Of a stretch of 64,000 bases of DNA, positions 1 through 10,269 are shown piece by piece. Below the pieces are notes generated by a model. That model was not told where the DNA came from. It searched no databases and saw nothing but the letters and a program-made list of their open reading frames with translations. Every line of letters begins with the position of its first letter. Positions within the stretch are counted from its first letter, which is position 1. Made by a program: the position numbers and the translations under genes. Source of the DNA: Apoderus coryli (Eukaryota > Arthropoda > Insecta > Coleoptera > Attelabidae). Where the stretch lies: positions 10,546,260-10,610,259 of the forward strand of contig OU452205.1 of assembly GCA_911728435.2 (NCBI GenBank), given 5' to 3'.

Positions 1-159
1 AGGTCTCATAACAGCTAATATTCAATGCAAAAAATCCTTCATTTTGTTTCCAAACATCACGAATCAATTGCATCGACAACGATTTTCGTCTGCAGAAAAA
101 GCCGTAGATGCATTGCCATGTTCTGGAATCATATTATAGGGAATGTTATGACAAATGGT

Positions 160-395
160 TGGAATGCATGTTTATAAAGGAGGCCGGTCCAACACTGGAT
201 CAACCGAGAGTGTAAATCACGATTCGTGATGATCTTAGCCTGTCATTCGTAAATACGCAAGTCCTTTAAATGTGCATAGATCATCATTGGACTAAATTCT
301 GCAAAAAGATCTTAAGCTGCACCTTTACAAAATCCAATTGGTGCAAGAATTAAAGCCTCATGATGCCAGACATAGGAATCAGTTTGTTAAGAATT
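160..395 (+). pseudogene. Tc1/mariner-superfamily transposase fragment
   Basis: A decayed piece of a transposase N-terminal half. At 272-391 the plus strand reads SSLD-stop-ILQKDLKLH and then YKIQLVQELKPHD, which is the end of the helix-turn-helix linker (family pattern S-IL-DL-L--YKIQLVQ-LKP-D). The same phrase occurs in the elements at 21.9 and 58.7 kb, so these are copies of one family. The in-frame stop and the loss of the DDE domain show it is dead. No terminal repeats are visible because the window starts nearby. Confidence 0.6.
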
Positions 396-400
396 AAGAG

Positions 401-1890
401 TGCTCTAAGAGCGGTCCTGCAGTTACAGTAAATTTAGAACGCTACGCTAAGATAGAGATAAAAAATGTATCGCCACGCAGTCCAAAGTTGAGGCCTATGG
501 TTTTTCTTTTATGAGAATATGTCAAATCTAAAGTACCTACCTACGTGTGAATAAGTGAATAATCCGCCCTCTTTGGTGCAATGGAAAGAAAATAACCCTA
601 ACGAAATCATACAAGATTTTTCTGATCGTTTAACGAAGTGCCGTGTTTTTATGAAAGTGGGAAATAAAGACTAGACGTCAAACTCAGGTAGTCAGTTCCT
701 CTACAGTGAGTTAGATGCTTCAAATCTCCGATGAATTAATTTGTAGCTACCTCGCTAGAGACTTAGTTGCTTTATCCAGACTATAGATTATTATAAAATT
801 AATTTGTGCTGGAAGACAGGATTTATAGGTGACTGTGCGGTGAGATATGTACTGCGGTGTAGATGCTCTGGTTTACATATGGTATGTATCTGGCTGTGCT
901 TAAAGATGTTGTAGATGGTACTTTAAAGAACTCATAATAACAGCCAAACGAATTCGTCAGACCCATGCTTCAGGCTGGTTATACTGAATTAGGCTGGGGC
1001 TCTTGTGATTTAAACAATTTTCCGTGTATAGGCAGAACCCGCTATGTCAAAAAATTATTTTTCTTTACTACTACCATAGAATAATAACTATAGATAAGAA
1101 GGGTCAGTAGACGCTAAAAACGGCATCGACTCGTCGTAATCCCAGCCACATTCGGGCCCGCTACTATATATACTATATCTATATATACTATAAGATACTA
1201 TAATATAACTTAAGCGGCGGCGAATTGCTTTCAAGACAGAGGTAACAAAGGTGCCGACACGAGGTGAAGTAACTGTATATAAACTGTGCTACTACTAGAT
1301 TATCTTCTCCAATATTTGGGAGTCTAGATTTTACACTATTCATGATATAAAAAAACAAAATCCATTCATGTCTACCTATATGTAGATTACTTAACTGTTA
1401 TAGAAATGTGATAATGATAATTGGAAGATTTTGTTACCATATTTATAAATATTAAAGAATTTGTTAAAATTTAATTATAGATTTAAATTAATAAAATACA
1501 AGTTTAGAATAAATTGCAGCCAATTTCCCCACATTTCATGCACCCTAACTAAAAACAAGAAAAAAATAATTACCATCAATTCTATGTTCATCAAACCATG
1601 ACAAAACAACCAACTAAAATAATTCATTTTTCTTGCATAGTCTCATAGATTAAAGAAACTAATAAAAAAAACAAGAGTAAAAACCCTCTCACACATTAAT
1701 CTTCTAACCAGTTTTCTCACTCCCTATGTGGCAAGGTCAAAAACCTGCCTGTACATTCACCCTCGTGTCTAAATGTTTAGAATAAGAAATAAGTATGTTC
1801 TTTTGACATTTTAGAATAAAAAGTGAAAGAGGATGAACAAATTAATGTTAGAGAGCCGTACAGGTGTATTAGGGGTGAGTATAGTAACAA
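401..1890. other. No recognisable gene; includes a TA-rich simple repeat
   Basis: I see no coding potential or known repeat here. At 1162-1208 there is a degenerate TATACTA-type simple repeat. At about 1901 a single element tip (CAGGGTGTCCC) begins, of the kind that ends many Tc1/IS630-like elements in this window, with no partner end found. Confidence 0.4.
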
Positions 1891-2594
1891 AGCGATTTAC
1901 AGGGTGTCCCATATTCAATGATGTTGCAGCGTGTCTCAAACTCTAAACGAGATGGAAAAGAAGTGTCAGGATACCAATAGATACAATAAAAAAACATTAT
2001 AATTTCAAAATAAAAACTACAAATATTGGAACAATGCACAATGCAATTATAACAATGCAACAGCCCAAATCAAATGTAAAAAAAAACTAAAATACGCCTG
2101 GTGAACATAATGTACTACCTCCTCTTTATAATTTATATCATTGTGATATAAATTTGATATTTTAAAAATTATATTGCTGGTTATAAAGCAGTGAGGCAAT
2201 ATTGATGATAATTTGATGCATTAACAAGAAGTATATACTCAATATTAATTATTGTATAATTTGGCCTCATTTAAGTTTCCCCTTAATTTTGTTTTTCTAT
2301 TTTTAAAGTTTTTGTATTTTAATTTTAGTTTTTTGTTACATAACAGAACTATTACTATTTAAGTACATTCATTTGCTGTTAGGTTTTATTTCATCCGATG
2401 ACAATTAAATGTTTTCAGTTTTTTTTAGCCACGCATTTAAGAATGTAATAGAATATAGGGCATATTTAAATAAACTGCTCTCGAGGCATGTATAGCTCTC
2501 CATTTTTAAGTGTAAAAGTAATATTTTTGTGACCTTTTTGGCATTTACCTTTAGCGTAAGATCTGCTCTATCACAACTATGAAAAATTATTCAT

Positions 2595-3089
2595 TAATGA
2601 TAAATAAAATTCGTCTGCTCCACAACACACATTTATTATTTTATATTCATTTACAACGAATATACCATGTTCGCCATTTTAAATCCATCGATAACACGCA
2701 ATTCATTGTGAATTTTGTAATTCTGTTTAAGATGAGGAATAAGTATAAATACAAATTTAAATTTACACAGCAGTGTAATGTTGTTAAATTAAAGAAGTTA
2801 CAATAGTATTTTCCTCATATAAATGACAAAATCTTAATATTTAAGTTTTTATAAAAAAATATTTTTTCACAAATGGTGAGTCCATTATCAATCATAAGTG
2901 ATAACACCTATGACATTTTATTATTGTATTCCAGACTCAAACAAATATTTAATTATGTATTAAATTCCCCCCATTTTAACGACCACTGATGATGAGAGCT
3001 GTGTCTCTCGAAACATGTCTGGTCGCTGACGAAATATTATAAATATATAAAGAAATGTTTGTGGAGCAGACGAATTTTATTTATCATTA
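2595..3089 (+). mobile_element. 495-bp inverted-repeat element carrying a hammerhead ribozyme
   Basis: Bounded by a perfect 31-bp terminal inverted repeat (2595-2625 and 3059-3089) that contains GTCTGCTCCACAA / TTGTGGAGCAGAC. A complete hammerhead motif lies at 2980-3025 on the plus strand, 35-45 nt before the right repeat. No open reading frame is convincing inside, so it would be non-autonomous. The same GTCTGCTCCACAA-type end is found at 47350 and at both ends of the 63.1-63.4 kb element. No target-site duplication is obvious. Known hammerhead-bearing retroelements (Penelope-like elements and retrozymes) are possible parents; assignment is inference. Confidence 0.75.
2980..3025 (+). ncRNA. 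Type I hammerhead ribozyme with palindromic helix III
   Basis: Stem I is CGACCA (2980-2985) against TGGTCG (3020-3025), six perfect pairs. The core is CTGATGA (2986-2992). Stem II is GAGAG (2994-2998) against CTCTC (3005-3009), closed by a six-base loop. GAAA is at 3010-3013. Helix III is ACATGT (3013-3018), which can pair with itself only as a two-base-pair hairpin but perfectly with a second copy. The predicted cleavage is after C3019. All invariant hammerhead bases are present. This is the best preserved copy in the window. Confidence 0.9.
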
Positions 3090-3099
3090 CATGATAAAC

Positions 3100-4255
3100 T
3101 CCACGTATAATGGAATATTTCTATAACATAATTATTCATTATTTCGAATAAGTTTATATAGTAAATATATTTTTATAATTTGACCCCATTTCCACTATTT
3201 ACGAACGCCTATGTAAGCAAGTTTTTTTATGATACATTTCATATTATGTTACATTATATCAGAGCTGTAAATGACAAGTCAATATTTCTGTTTTTAACCC
3301 CTTTCTACACTCTTTTTGAACGCCAATGTATTTTTCATGATTAATGTATTAGGTAATATTCTATTAAACCAATGAAAAATGTAAAAGAATGTGTTTGGCG
3401 AGATCAATTATTCAATATTTCGGATATGTTTAAGAAGTATGAATTTTTTCAATTTTTGAACACTTTTTTAAACCCCTTGCCTACGCTCAATGTTTCCTCA
3501 ACGTTAATCAACAACTAGACATAACCTTTAGTATTTTTGTACCAAATTTGATTAAAATACGTCGAGTGGTTTTTGAGTTATAGTGGGTAAAGACAGACAG
3601 ACACACATGAGCTCGTCAGACGCCTCACTACTCACTATTCACAAAGGCAGTTCGCGCTTTGAGTTGGAATATGACTATGGTATATTATGATGACCTCATG
3701 ATAAGAGCGAAAAGATGAGTTATGCCGATTGCACAATTTAATTGAGGCTCTGCTAATTTAAATAAATAAAATCCCCTATGTATGTAAAGCCAGCTGTCCA
3801 ATGAACTTTAATATTTTGAATTTTTTAAACGCCGCGGCCGTCTATATTGGAAAAAATCATATACATATTTTTGGAAATGCCGGATGAAGAAAAGATGCAA
3901 AAAATTGCATTGAAACGTTGCTCTGTAATTGGTTAATTTTGACAAAATGATAACTATGGATTCTTGAAGATTGCATTTTTATGAAAACCAATACCCCAAA
4001 CAACCAAAACAGGAAAATATTATGTTCTTTATATTATTAGGTATTAATTATACCTTAATCCTTAATTGTTATACCTGTATAAAAATAGGACTTTATACAG
4101 GTATAAAAATAGTACTCCAGAGCTCTGCATAATATTATGGGCAAAGGGATAATTAGGTTTTAACAAAAAGTCAATGGTGTATTTTAAAGATCAATATGCC
4201 TCTCATTATATTAAACATTTTCTTAAATTGCATATTGAAAATCAATTACATTATC
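3100..4255. other. AT-rich repeat-like sequence without gene
   Basis: No gene seen. At 3540-3625 there is the phrase 'accaaatttgattaaaatac' followed by 'gacagacagacacaca', a wording common in the non-coding ends of insect retrotransposons, so this is probably repeat-derived. A short duplication of 'tacctgtataaaaatag' occurs at 4071-4108. Confidence 0.35.
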
Positions 4256-4261
4256 TCGGAA

Positions 4262-4931
4262 TAAGACACGTTTAGCCGCCATCACCTTACAGGCCGCCTG
4301 TTGCTTCTTTGCTCGCTTTGGATTCGGTTAGTCGATTGTTGTCCACTCAGCTGACTGTGTTTTTGGATTCTGGTGTGTAATAGTGAAGCCATGTTTCATC
4401 CATATCACATATCAACGATACAATTCCATTTTATGGCGGTTTAACAGCGCCAAACACTCCTCTGAAGCATCAATTCGTTGTTGTTTTTGGTCGACTTGTG
4501 AGCTTATGCGGCAACCACTTTGCACAGAGCTTTCGTATACCCAAATGTTCGTGTAAAATGGTAAAAACACTACCATCTGATATCTTTACAATGTCAACAA
4601 GTTCGTGCAACTTCAATTTGCGATTGTATGAACAATCGCAAATTGAAGGTGCATTGGTTATGAAACCAATTTGTGAATTGTCTTGACATTTTCTGGAATA
4701 GCAGCCTCACTTGGGTGTCCACTGCGCTCTGCATCATTTGTGCTGGTACGACCACGTTTAAATTCAGCAATCCACTTCTCTACCATTTGTCTCGATGGAA
4801 TAGAGGTCGGACAATGTTTATCTAGCCAATGTATTTTTTAGTAGGTTAATACTAAATAAAAATCAGATGGGAAAAATTCTAGTAACGCCATCTATGTGAC
4901 ATCCTACATCCTACCGAGTTATTGAATGACC
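4262..4931 (-). mobile_element. Decayed mariner-like element, 5' half
   Basis: On the minus strand the sequence reads from a terminal region (tip GGTCATTCAA next to TA at 4932-4933), through a helix-turn-helix portion with the mariner wording QMVEKWIAEFKRGRTST followed by an ERSG motif (about 4790-4720), to the region around the first catalytic Asp (YTPE/TRIQK-like wording near 4370). There are several stops and frameshifts. The tip and subterminal sequence match the element at 21877, including the phrase 'cacatagatggcgttacta'. The mariner at 4937 begins immediately beyond, so two elements abut. Confidence 0.6.
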
Positions 4932-4936
4932 TAATA

Positions 4937-5890
4937 CGAGGCATGTTTTTTAAGTAAGTACCGTTTTGGAATTAAAAAAAGACGTGCAAAGATATCGCAA
5001 TAATTTTATTTTTACATGAAAGCCTGTACCTTAATCTACTTTTCTACATAATTTCCGTGAATATTGAGGCACTTGTCATAACGTGGCACCAGTTTTTGAA
5101 TACCCTCCTCATAAAATTCTGCCGCCTGACTTGTTAACCACTGTATCACAAATGTTTTGACTTCGTTATCGTCTTGAAGACGCTGACCATCCAGGTGTTT
5201 CTTCCAGTGCAGGAACAAATGGTAGTCGCTGGACGCCAGATCAGGGTTGAATGGAGGATGATCTAGAGTTTCCCATTTAAAAAGATTTGATGAGATCTTT
5301 GATCCGATTAGCCACATGTGGACGGGCATTGTCATGCAGCAAAACGATACCCTTACTCAACTTGCCACGTCTTTTGTTCTGGATTGCACGACGCAGATTG
5401 TTCAATGTCTCACAATAAGACGCTGCATTGATTGTCTCATTACGAGGCAGAAAGTCCACTAGCAATACTCCTTTTCTGTCCCAAAAAAACTGTGCACATG
5501 ATTTTCCGGGCAGAAATTGTTTGCTTAAACTTCACTCTTTTGGATGATGATGAATGTCGCCATTCCATGGATTGTTGTTTCGATTCTGGTGTGACGTAGG
5601 CCACCCATGTTTCGTCACCAGTAACAATTTGGTCTAAAAAATCTTCACCTTCATTGTGGTACCGCTCAAGGAAAGTCAATGCACTGCCTAAACGTTGGGT
5701 TTTGTGCAAATCCGTCAACATTTTTGGAACAAACAAGTCAGGCGGCAGAATTTTATGAGGAGGGTATTCAAAAACTGGTGCCACGTTATGACAAGTGCCT
5801 CAATATTCACGGAAATTATGTAGAAAAGTAGATATCTTTGCACGTCTTTTTTTAATTCCAAAACGGTACTTACTTAAAAAACATGCCTCG
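4937..5890 (-). mobile_element. 5'-truncated mariner with inverted 3'-end duplication
   Basis: TA duplications (4935-4936, 5891-5892) flank terminal repeats starting CGAGGCATG that run about 54 bp. The minus-strand transposase keeps the D,D34D triad: TGDETW, LLHDNARPH and PDLASSDYH, with exactly 34 residues between the last two Asp, and ends ...GNYVEK at 5036. There is a stop or shift at about 5470. The N-terminal third is missing. In its place is an inverted copy of the element's own 3' end: 5731-5832 is the reverse complement of 5036-5136. This turns the copy into a foldback with arms of roughly 160-200 bp. It is non-functional. Confidence 0.85.
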
Positions 5891-5892
5891 TA

Positions 5893-6171
5893 TATATACG
5901 AGTACACATCACTTTGATGGAAATTGAGTTAAATGTTAAAAAGTAAAATAAAGTTAAAATTAAAACATTAGTACCTACTTGATTAAATCTTTGTTAACAT
6001 TCCAGGTCTTTTCTATCTTTTTCTCATTTTTGCAAAAAATTATTGGATTTTAAGGGTACCTATTTGGTAGAAGACTCTTTATAAGTCGATGTAACTACTT
6101 ACTACGCACAAAGGGAAAAAAATTAGCCTAAAATTGATTTCAATATTCAACATAACAAAATATATATTATA
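5893..6171. other. AT-rich spacer
   Basis: No recognisable feature between the mariner and the next long-inverted-repeat element. Confidence 0.3.
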
Positions 6172-7949
6172 TCTAAAAGGTCTGTACAAAATCATACCAT
6201 AGATTTGTGGGTTCAAAATAAGCCGAATATAGGTAAGTTACGTTAGTCCAAAATTGCTAAAAAAAAAATAAAAACTGAAAATATTTAATATTATGGACAT
6301 TTTCCAACGAATTATTTTAAAAACTTGTACACATTGGTTTTTTGGAGTGCGAAACCCGAATATGGGCATCATTTCACTTTGGCCGTTAGAGGGCATGCCA
6401 GACTGCAATTGTGATCTAATAAAATACCCGTAACTTTTTCCTCAGTGTAATTTTTTACTTCTTTTGTCCACGAAATAATGCACTGTACATTTGGAAGCAA
6501 TACTGGTACTCTTTTTCAAATTTGCTAGAGTAACGCGATTTCGAGATATCTCGGTTTTTAGTGTCTGGTCGCACTGGAATATTTTAATTTTTTTGAACAA
6601 TGATAATTTGTTATTACATTAAAGATGAAATATGGACATTTGCTTCTTATTGTCAAATATTTTTATTGCCGTTAAGGTACGGTCTCCTTTGTGCGACTAG
6701 TCGCTGGGCCTGTCAAGCGTCTTTTTTGTCAAACAGTCCAAAAAATTTACGTTTTCAATCGGAAATTGATGGATTTGTCATTAAAAGTAACAAACATTTT
6801 ATAGCAAATTTGTATTTTAATTATAACTTTGTAATAATTGTTCAAAATGGCCTAGGCTCCGTTAACATATGTACAAAAATTAATACGACGAAAAAAATTG
6901 AAATGAACTCTTTGCATCAATTCGGCATTCTTCTTCACGATTGATTTGTCTGAGTATATCATCTTTTTTAAAGATCTCCATATAAAAGAGTCCAACGGAG
7001 TCATACCCGGTGAGCGTGGCGGCTAGTTTACAGGAGCGTCATTGCCTCGATCAATCCATCTATCTGGTTACTGTTTATGTAAATAATTTCGAACACTTAA
7101 AATAAAATGTGGTGGAACACCGTCATGCATAAACCACATATCCTGCCCGAGTTGTAATGGCAAATCTTCTAACAAACCTGGCAACGTATTTTGTAAATGT
7201 TCCAAATAATCAACGCCATTTAGTCTTGGCGGTAACAGGGCCGATAATAAAATGGTCAATTATTCCTGGCCATACGTGAATCCCAAACTCATTTTGATAA
7301 TGAGTTACTTTGGTAGCATTTGAATTTTCATCAGCTTAGACGTGTGCAAGTTTGTTATGCCACTTCTCGTAGAACACGCTTCATCAGTAAATAAAATTTT
7401 CTTAGCAAAATTCATATTATGTTCTCGTTGCGCAGTAATGCATCCACAGAAGTCTAGCCTTTGGTATTTGATACTAATAATCATATTTCATCCTTAATGC
7501 AATAACAAATTATTATTTTTGAAAGTAATTAAAATATTCCAGTGCGACACCAGACACTAAAAACCGAAATATCTCGAAATCGACTTACTTTAGTGAATTT
7601 GAACAGGAGTACCTTTATTGCTTCGAAATTTACAGTGCATTATTTCGAGAACAAAAAAAGTAAAAAATTACCCTGAGGAAAAAGTTACGGTTATTTTATT
7701 GGATCACAATTGCAGTGTGGAGCGCCCTCTAACGGCCACAGTGAAATTGTGTCCATATTCGGATTTCGCACTCCAAAAAACCCATGTGTACCAATTTTTT
7801 AGATAATTCGTTGGAAAATGTCCATAATATTAAATATTTTCAGTTTTTTTTTTAGCAATTTTTGACTAAGGTAAGTTACGTTTATTCGGCTTATTTTGAA
7901 CCCACAAATCTGTGGTATGATTTTGTACAGACCTTTTAGAGACACCCTG
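6172..7949 (-). mobile_element. IS630/Tc1-like element with about 460-bp inverted repeats
   Basis: Left arm 6172-6635 and right arm 7485-7949 are diverged inverted copies. The right arm ends CACCCTG next to TA; the left arm has lost its outermost ten or so bases. Between them the minus strand holds a broken transposase: a first catalytic block (ILFTDEACSTRSGI near 7380), SALLPPRLNG, then MWFMHDGVPPHF (about 7150) and wording like PPRSPGMTPLDSFIW (about 7020). Several stops are present. The size of the repeats relative to the element (over half) is unusual for Tc1 but recurs in this window. Confidence 0.8.
7068..7480 (-). pseudogene. Transposase DDE domain, IS630/Tc1 superfamily
   Basis: The longest open piece covers 63 codons from 7259 and contains LNGVDYLEHLQNTLPGLLED followed by the second catalytic Asp in MHDGVPPHF. 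The first catalytic Asp lies upstream (7380) across a stop. The product would have acted on the element's own terminal repeats. Family assignment rests on recognisable wording shared with many insect transposases. Confidence 0.75.
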
Positions 7950-7959
7950 TATAGTTTAG

Positions 7960-8900
7960 GACTGTATAGGTACTTAGGAATAAATGTCGTTTACAATAAT
8001 AAAATAATAATTAAATCAAATATGACCATACAACGTTCGAACACCTCCGTGGTCTCACATCTTTAGGTTTGATCATAACCGCTATTTCGGGAGGTCCGTG
8101 GTATTAGCGCTACGCCAATGGATCTTGTATATAGGAAAACCCTAGCATGAAAAATGCGTAGCTAATGCATGTCTCTTTAAGAAAATGAAAAAGTCAAAGA
8201 CTAAATAAAATTCTATCTATCCAAGCAACAGGAGGCAATAGGCATAGAACTCATCGCAGAGAGGGCGATGACCGACTTGTATTATTACGACACACAACTA
8301 CTTATACTTACTTACAACAGGGTTATTAAACAAGTGAATAACGTTACCAGCATCCCTTCTCCGTCTAACCCACCCTGGCAAGGTAATGCGCAAGATAGAG
8401 AAAGATGATGGATACAATGTTGTGAAATAGACAAAAAATGTAAAGAGAGACGAACTTTGTGTATATTATAGTACTTGGTGTAATGTTGTATATTATATAC
8501 CTAACTTATAAGTACAAATTTACTCACCGGTGTATGACATCGGGTAGGATTTTTTAATCTATTATACTAAGTGTATATAGAAAATAGGAAGAAAATCAAA
8601 TGCTGGTAGGTATGATTTAGCAGATATCTAACGCTTTTTTCAATTTTTTTAACAAATTACGATGATATTACTACTATCCTTGTGAGAAATAAATCTTATT
8701 TCGCGTTCTTCATTTTTCTGAACATTACAAGTCTAATAACTGTTCTTCTGGAAATTAGTGTCACGGAATAAAAACTTTAAAAAATTTTTATCCTATGAAC
8801 TCTTTCTCGACCAATTTAATCAGAAAAGTTTATGAAAATATTAGTACTTATTTACTTTACCCTAATGAGGTCTCTTTCTTTATTATAAACTGTTTCCCTA
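7960..8900. other. No recognisable gene
   Basis: Nothing convincing. At 8040-8115 the minus strand has weak tRNA-like wording (GGCGTAGCGC ... GTGTTCGAAC) that could be a decayed SINE head, but no tRNA fold could be drawn with confidence. Confidence 0.25.
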
Positions 8901-8908
8901 ATGATATA

Positions 8909-10262
8909 CAGGGTGTTTCAAAAAGAGAAGGTGATTTCTCAGGTCATTTTATGAAAAAGACTTCCCATATACATTCGTCCAGAAGGTGTTAAAGTTTTTT
9001 GTAATTAACAGTATTTTTAATGAAGTAAGTCAAATATCAACTTACCGATTTCTCTGAAATTTGGCAGCATTGTTGCAAGAAATAAGGAGCTTGTATGGCC
9101 CTAACTAGTTCAAAATTATTAAGTCCAGTGGCGTTAAGAGGGCAACTTCACCCACAATTCAAATCCAAACGTTCAACGGGAACTGATGTTGAAAATGTTC
9201 ATCGCTATCCTACTCGAGGGAGGGATCTCTTATATCTACCTCGACCCAAACACGAGTTTTATAAAAAATCGCCTCTGTACTCAGGATACTTTTATTTCAA
9301 TCTTCTTCCGTCAAAGATAAGAAACTGTGCAAATATGAGCATTTTCAACAATTTATTAAAAGAGTTTCTTACAAACGGTGCGTTCTACAGGAATTTACCA
9401 CCTCAGTATAGTGTTGTTAAGCTGTGTCAAGAGTTTGTTGTATATATGTATATATATGTATTTGTATTTATATTTTTAGTTTTCTTTAATTTATGCTCAA
9501 TGTTTTTGTGTTTTGTATTTTGAATCTATGCACTTTTGAAAGACTAATAAAGAAAGATAAATATCGCACGCGAATTTTCATTAGACCATAAATGGTTATT
9601 ATGAGAATTCCTTATTCCATTTCTTGAAAAACTCGCTTCATCAATAAACAAAATCAACATCAGTAGTTGAGGAATTTCAATAATTTTTGTGCAAAAGCCA
9701 TTGACAGAATGCCATACGTGGAGGAAAATCAGCAGGAATAAGTACTTGAACGCGTTGGATGTGGTATGGATATAACAAATTGTTAATTTGCCAAACAGTA
9801 ATATTACTTACATTCAAAACTTCAACAACTTTTTGAGTAGAAGTACCTGGAGTTTCCCCAACCATGTTCAGCACATCCTCTTTCAGCTATACCGTTCTTG
9901 CTGTCTTTGGCCTTCCTGTTCCTCCACGTTTTAGTGTGCGCCATAGCCTGAGGAAATTTTTGTGTGTACAACTGCTTAGCTTCTAGTGCATTGTCAGCAG
10001 CGAGTCCATAAATGAAGTGTATGTCAGTCATCTCGACATTTGTATAGTGATTCAAGTCAAATAACATCAACGTTACTGATTTTTAGTCGAATTATTCGCA
10101 AATATTCTTGGTATGTTGAAAAATGTTTCAAATTTGTATCTCGTAAACGAAGCAACATATTATGAAAAAAATAGGAGAGATAAAAAAGTTGAAGTTTTAG
10201 TGGCTTTATCTCAGGACAATATCGAAATTAAATTACAGTCAGTGGCGTATTAAAAGAGACCA
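8909..10262 (-). mobile_element. Tc1/IS630-like element, interrupted by a LINE fragment
   Basis: The left tip CAGGGTGTTTCAAAAAG follows TA at 8907-8908. The subterminal 200 bp match those of the element at 45845. On the minus strand, coding remnants read from about 10067: a start region with VEMTDIHFIYGLAADNALEA, then (9874-9680) NMVGETPGTSTQKVVEVLN and PYHIQRVQVLIPADFPPR, the N-terminal helix-turn-helix part of an IS630-type transposase. The DDE half is gone. Sequence at 10200-10250 (GCCACTGACTGTAATTTAAT on the minus strand) also occurs at 46105. The outer right tip is missing. Confidence 0.75.
9100..9567 (+). mobile_element. 3' end of a CR1/Jockey-like LINE inserted in the Tc1-like element
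   Basis: An open stretch of 142 codons (9095-9523) contains YPTRGRDLLYLPRPKHEFY and GYFYFNLLPSKIRN, the characteristic C-terminal end of reverse-transcriptase ORFs of this LINE group (pattern TR-R--L--P----Y-KSP-Y-G---YN-LP--IR). It is followed by a hydrophobic, probably non-coding extension and AATAAAG at 9546. The flanks on both sides belong to the Tc1-like element, which shows the order of insertion. Severely 5'-truncated. Confidence 0.7.
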
Positions 10263-10269
10263 AGCAATA

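Noticed and set aside
6600..6944. Open plus-strand frame of 114 codons in the 6.2-7.9 kb element
   Set aside because: The recognisable transposase wording is on the minus strand, and this frame starts inside the inverted repeat.
8040..8115. Possible tRNA-derived SINE head on the minus strand
   Set aside because: A-box and B-box resemblance is weak and no cloverleaf arms pair convincingly.
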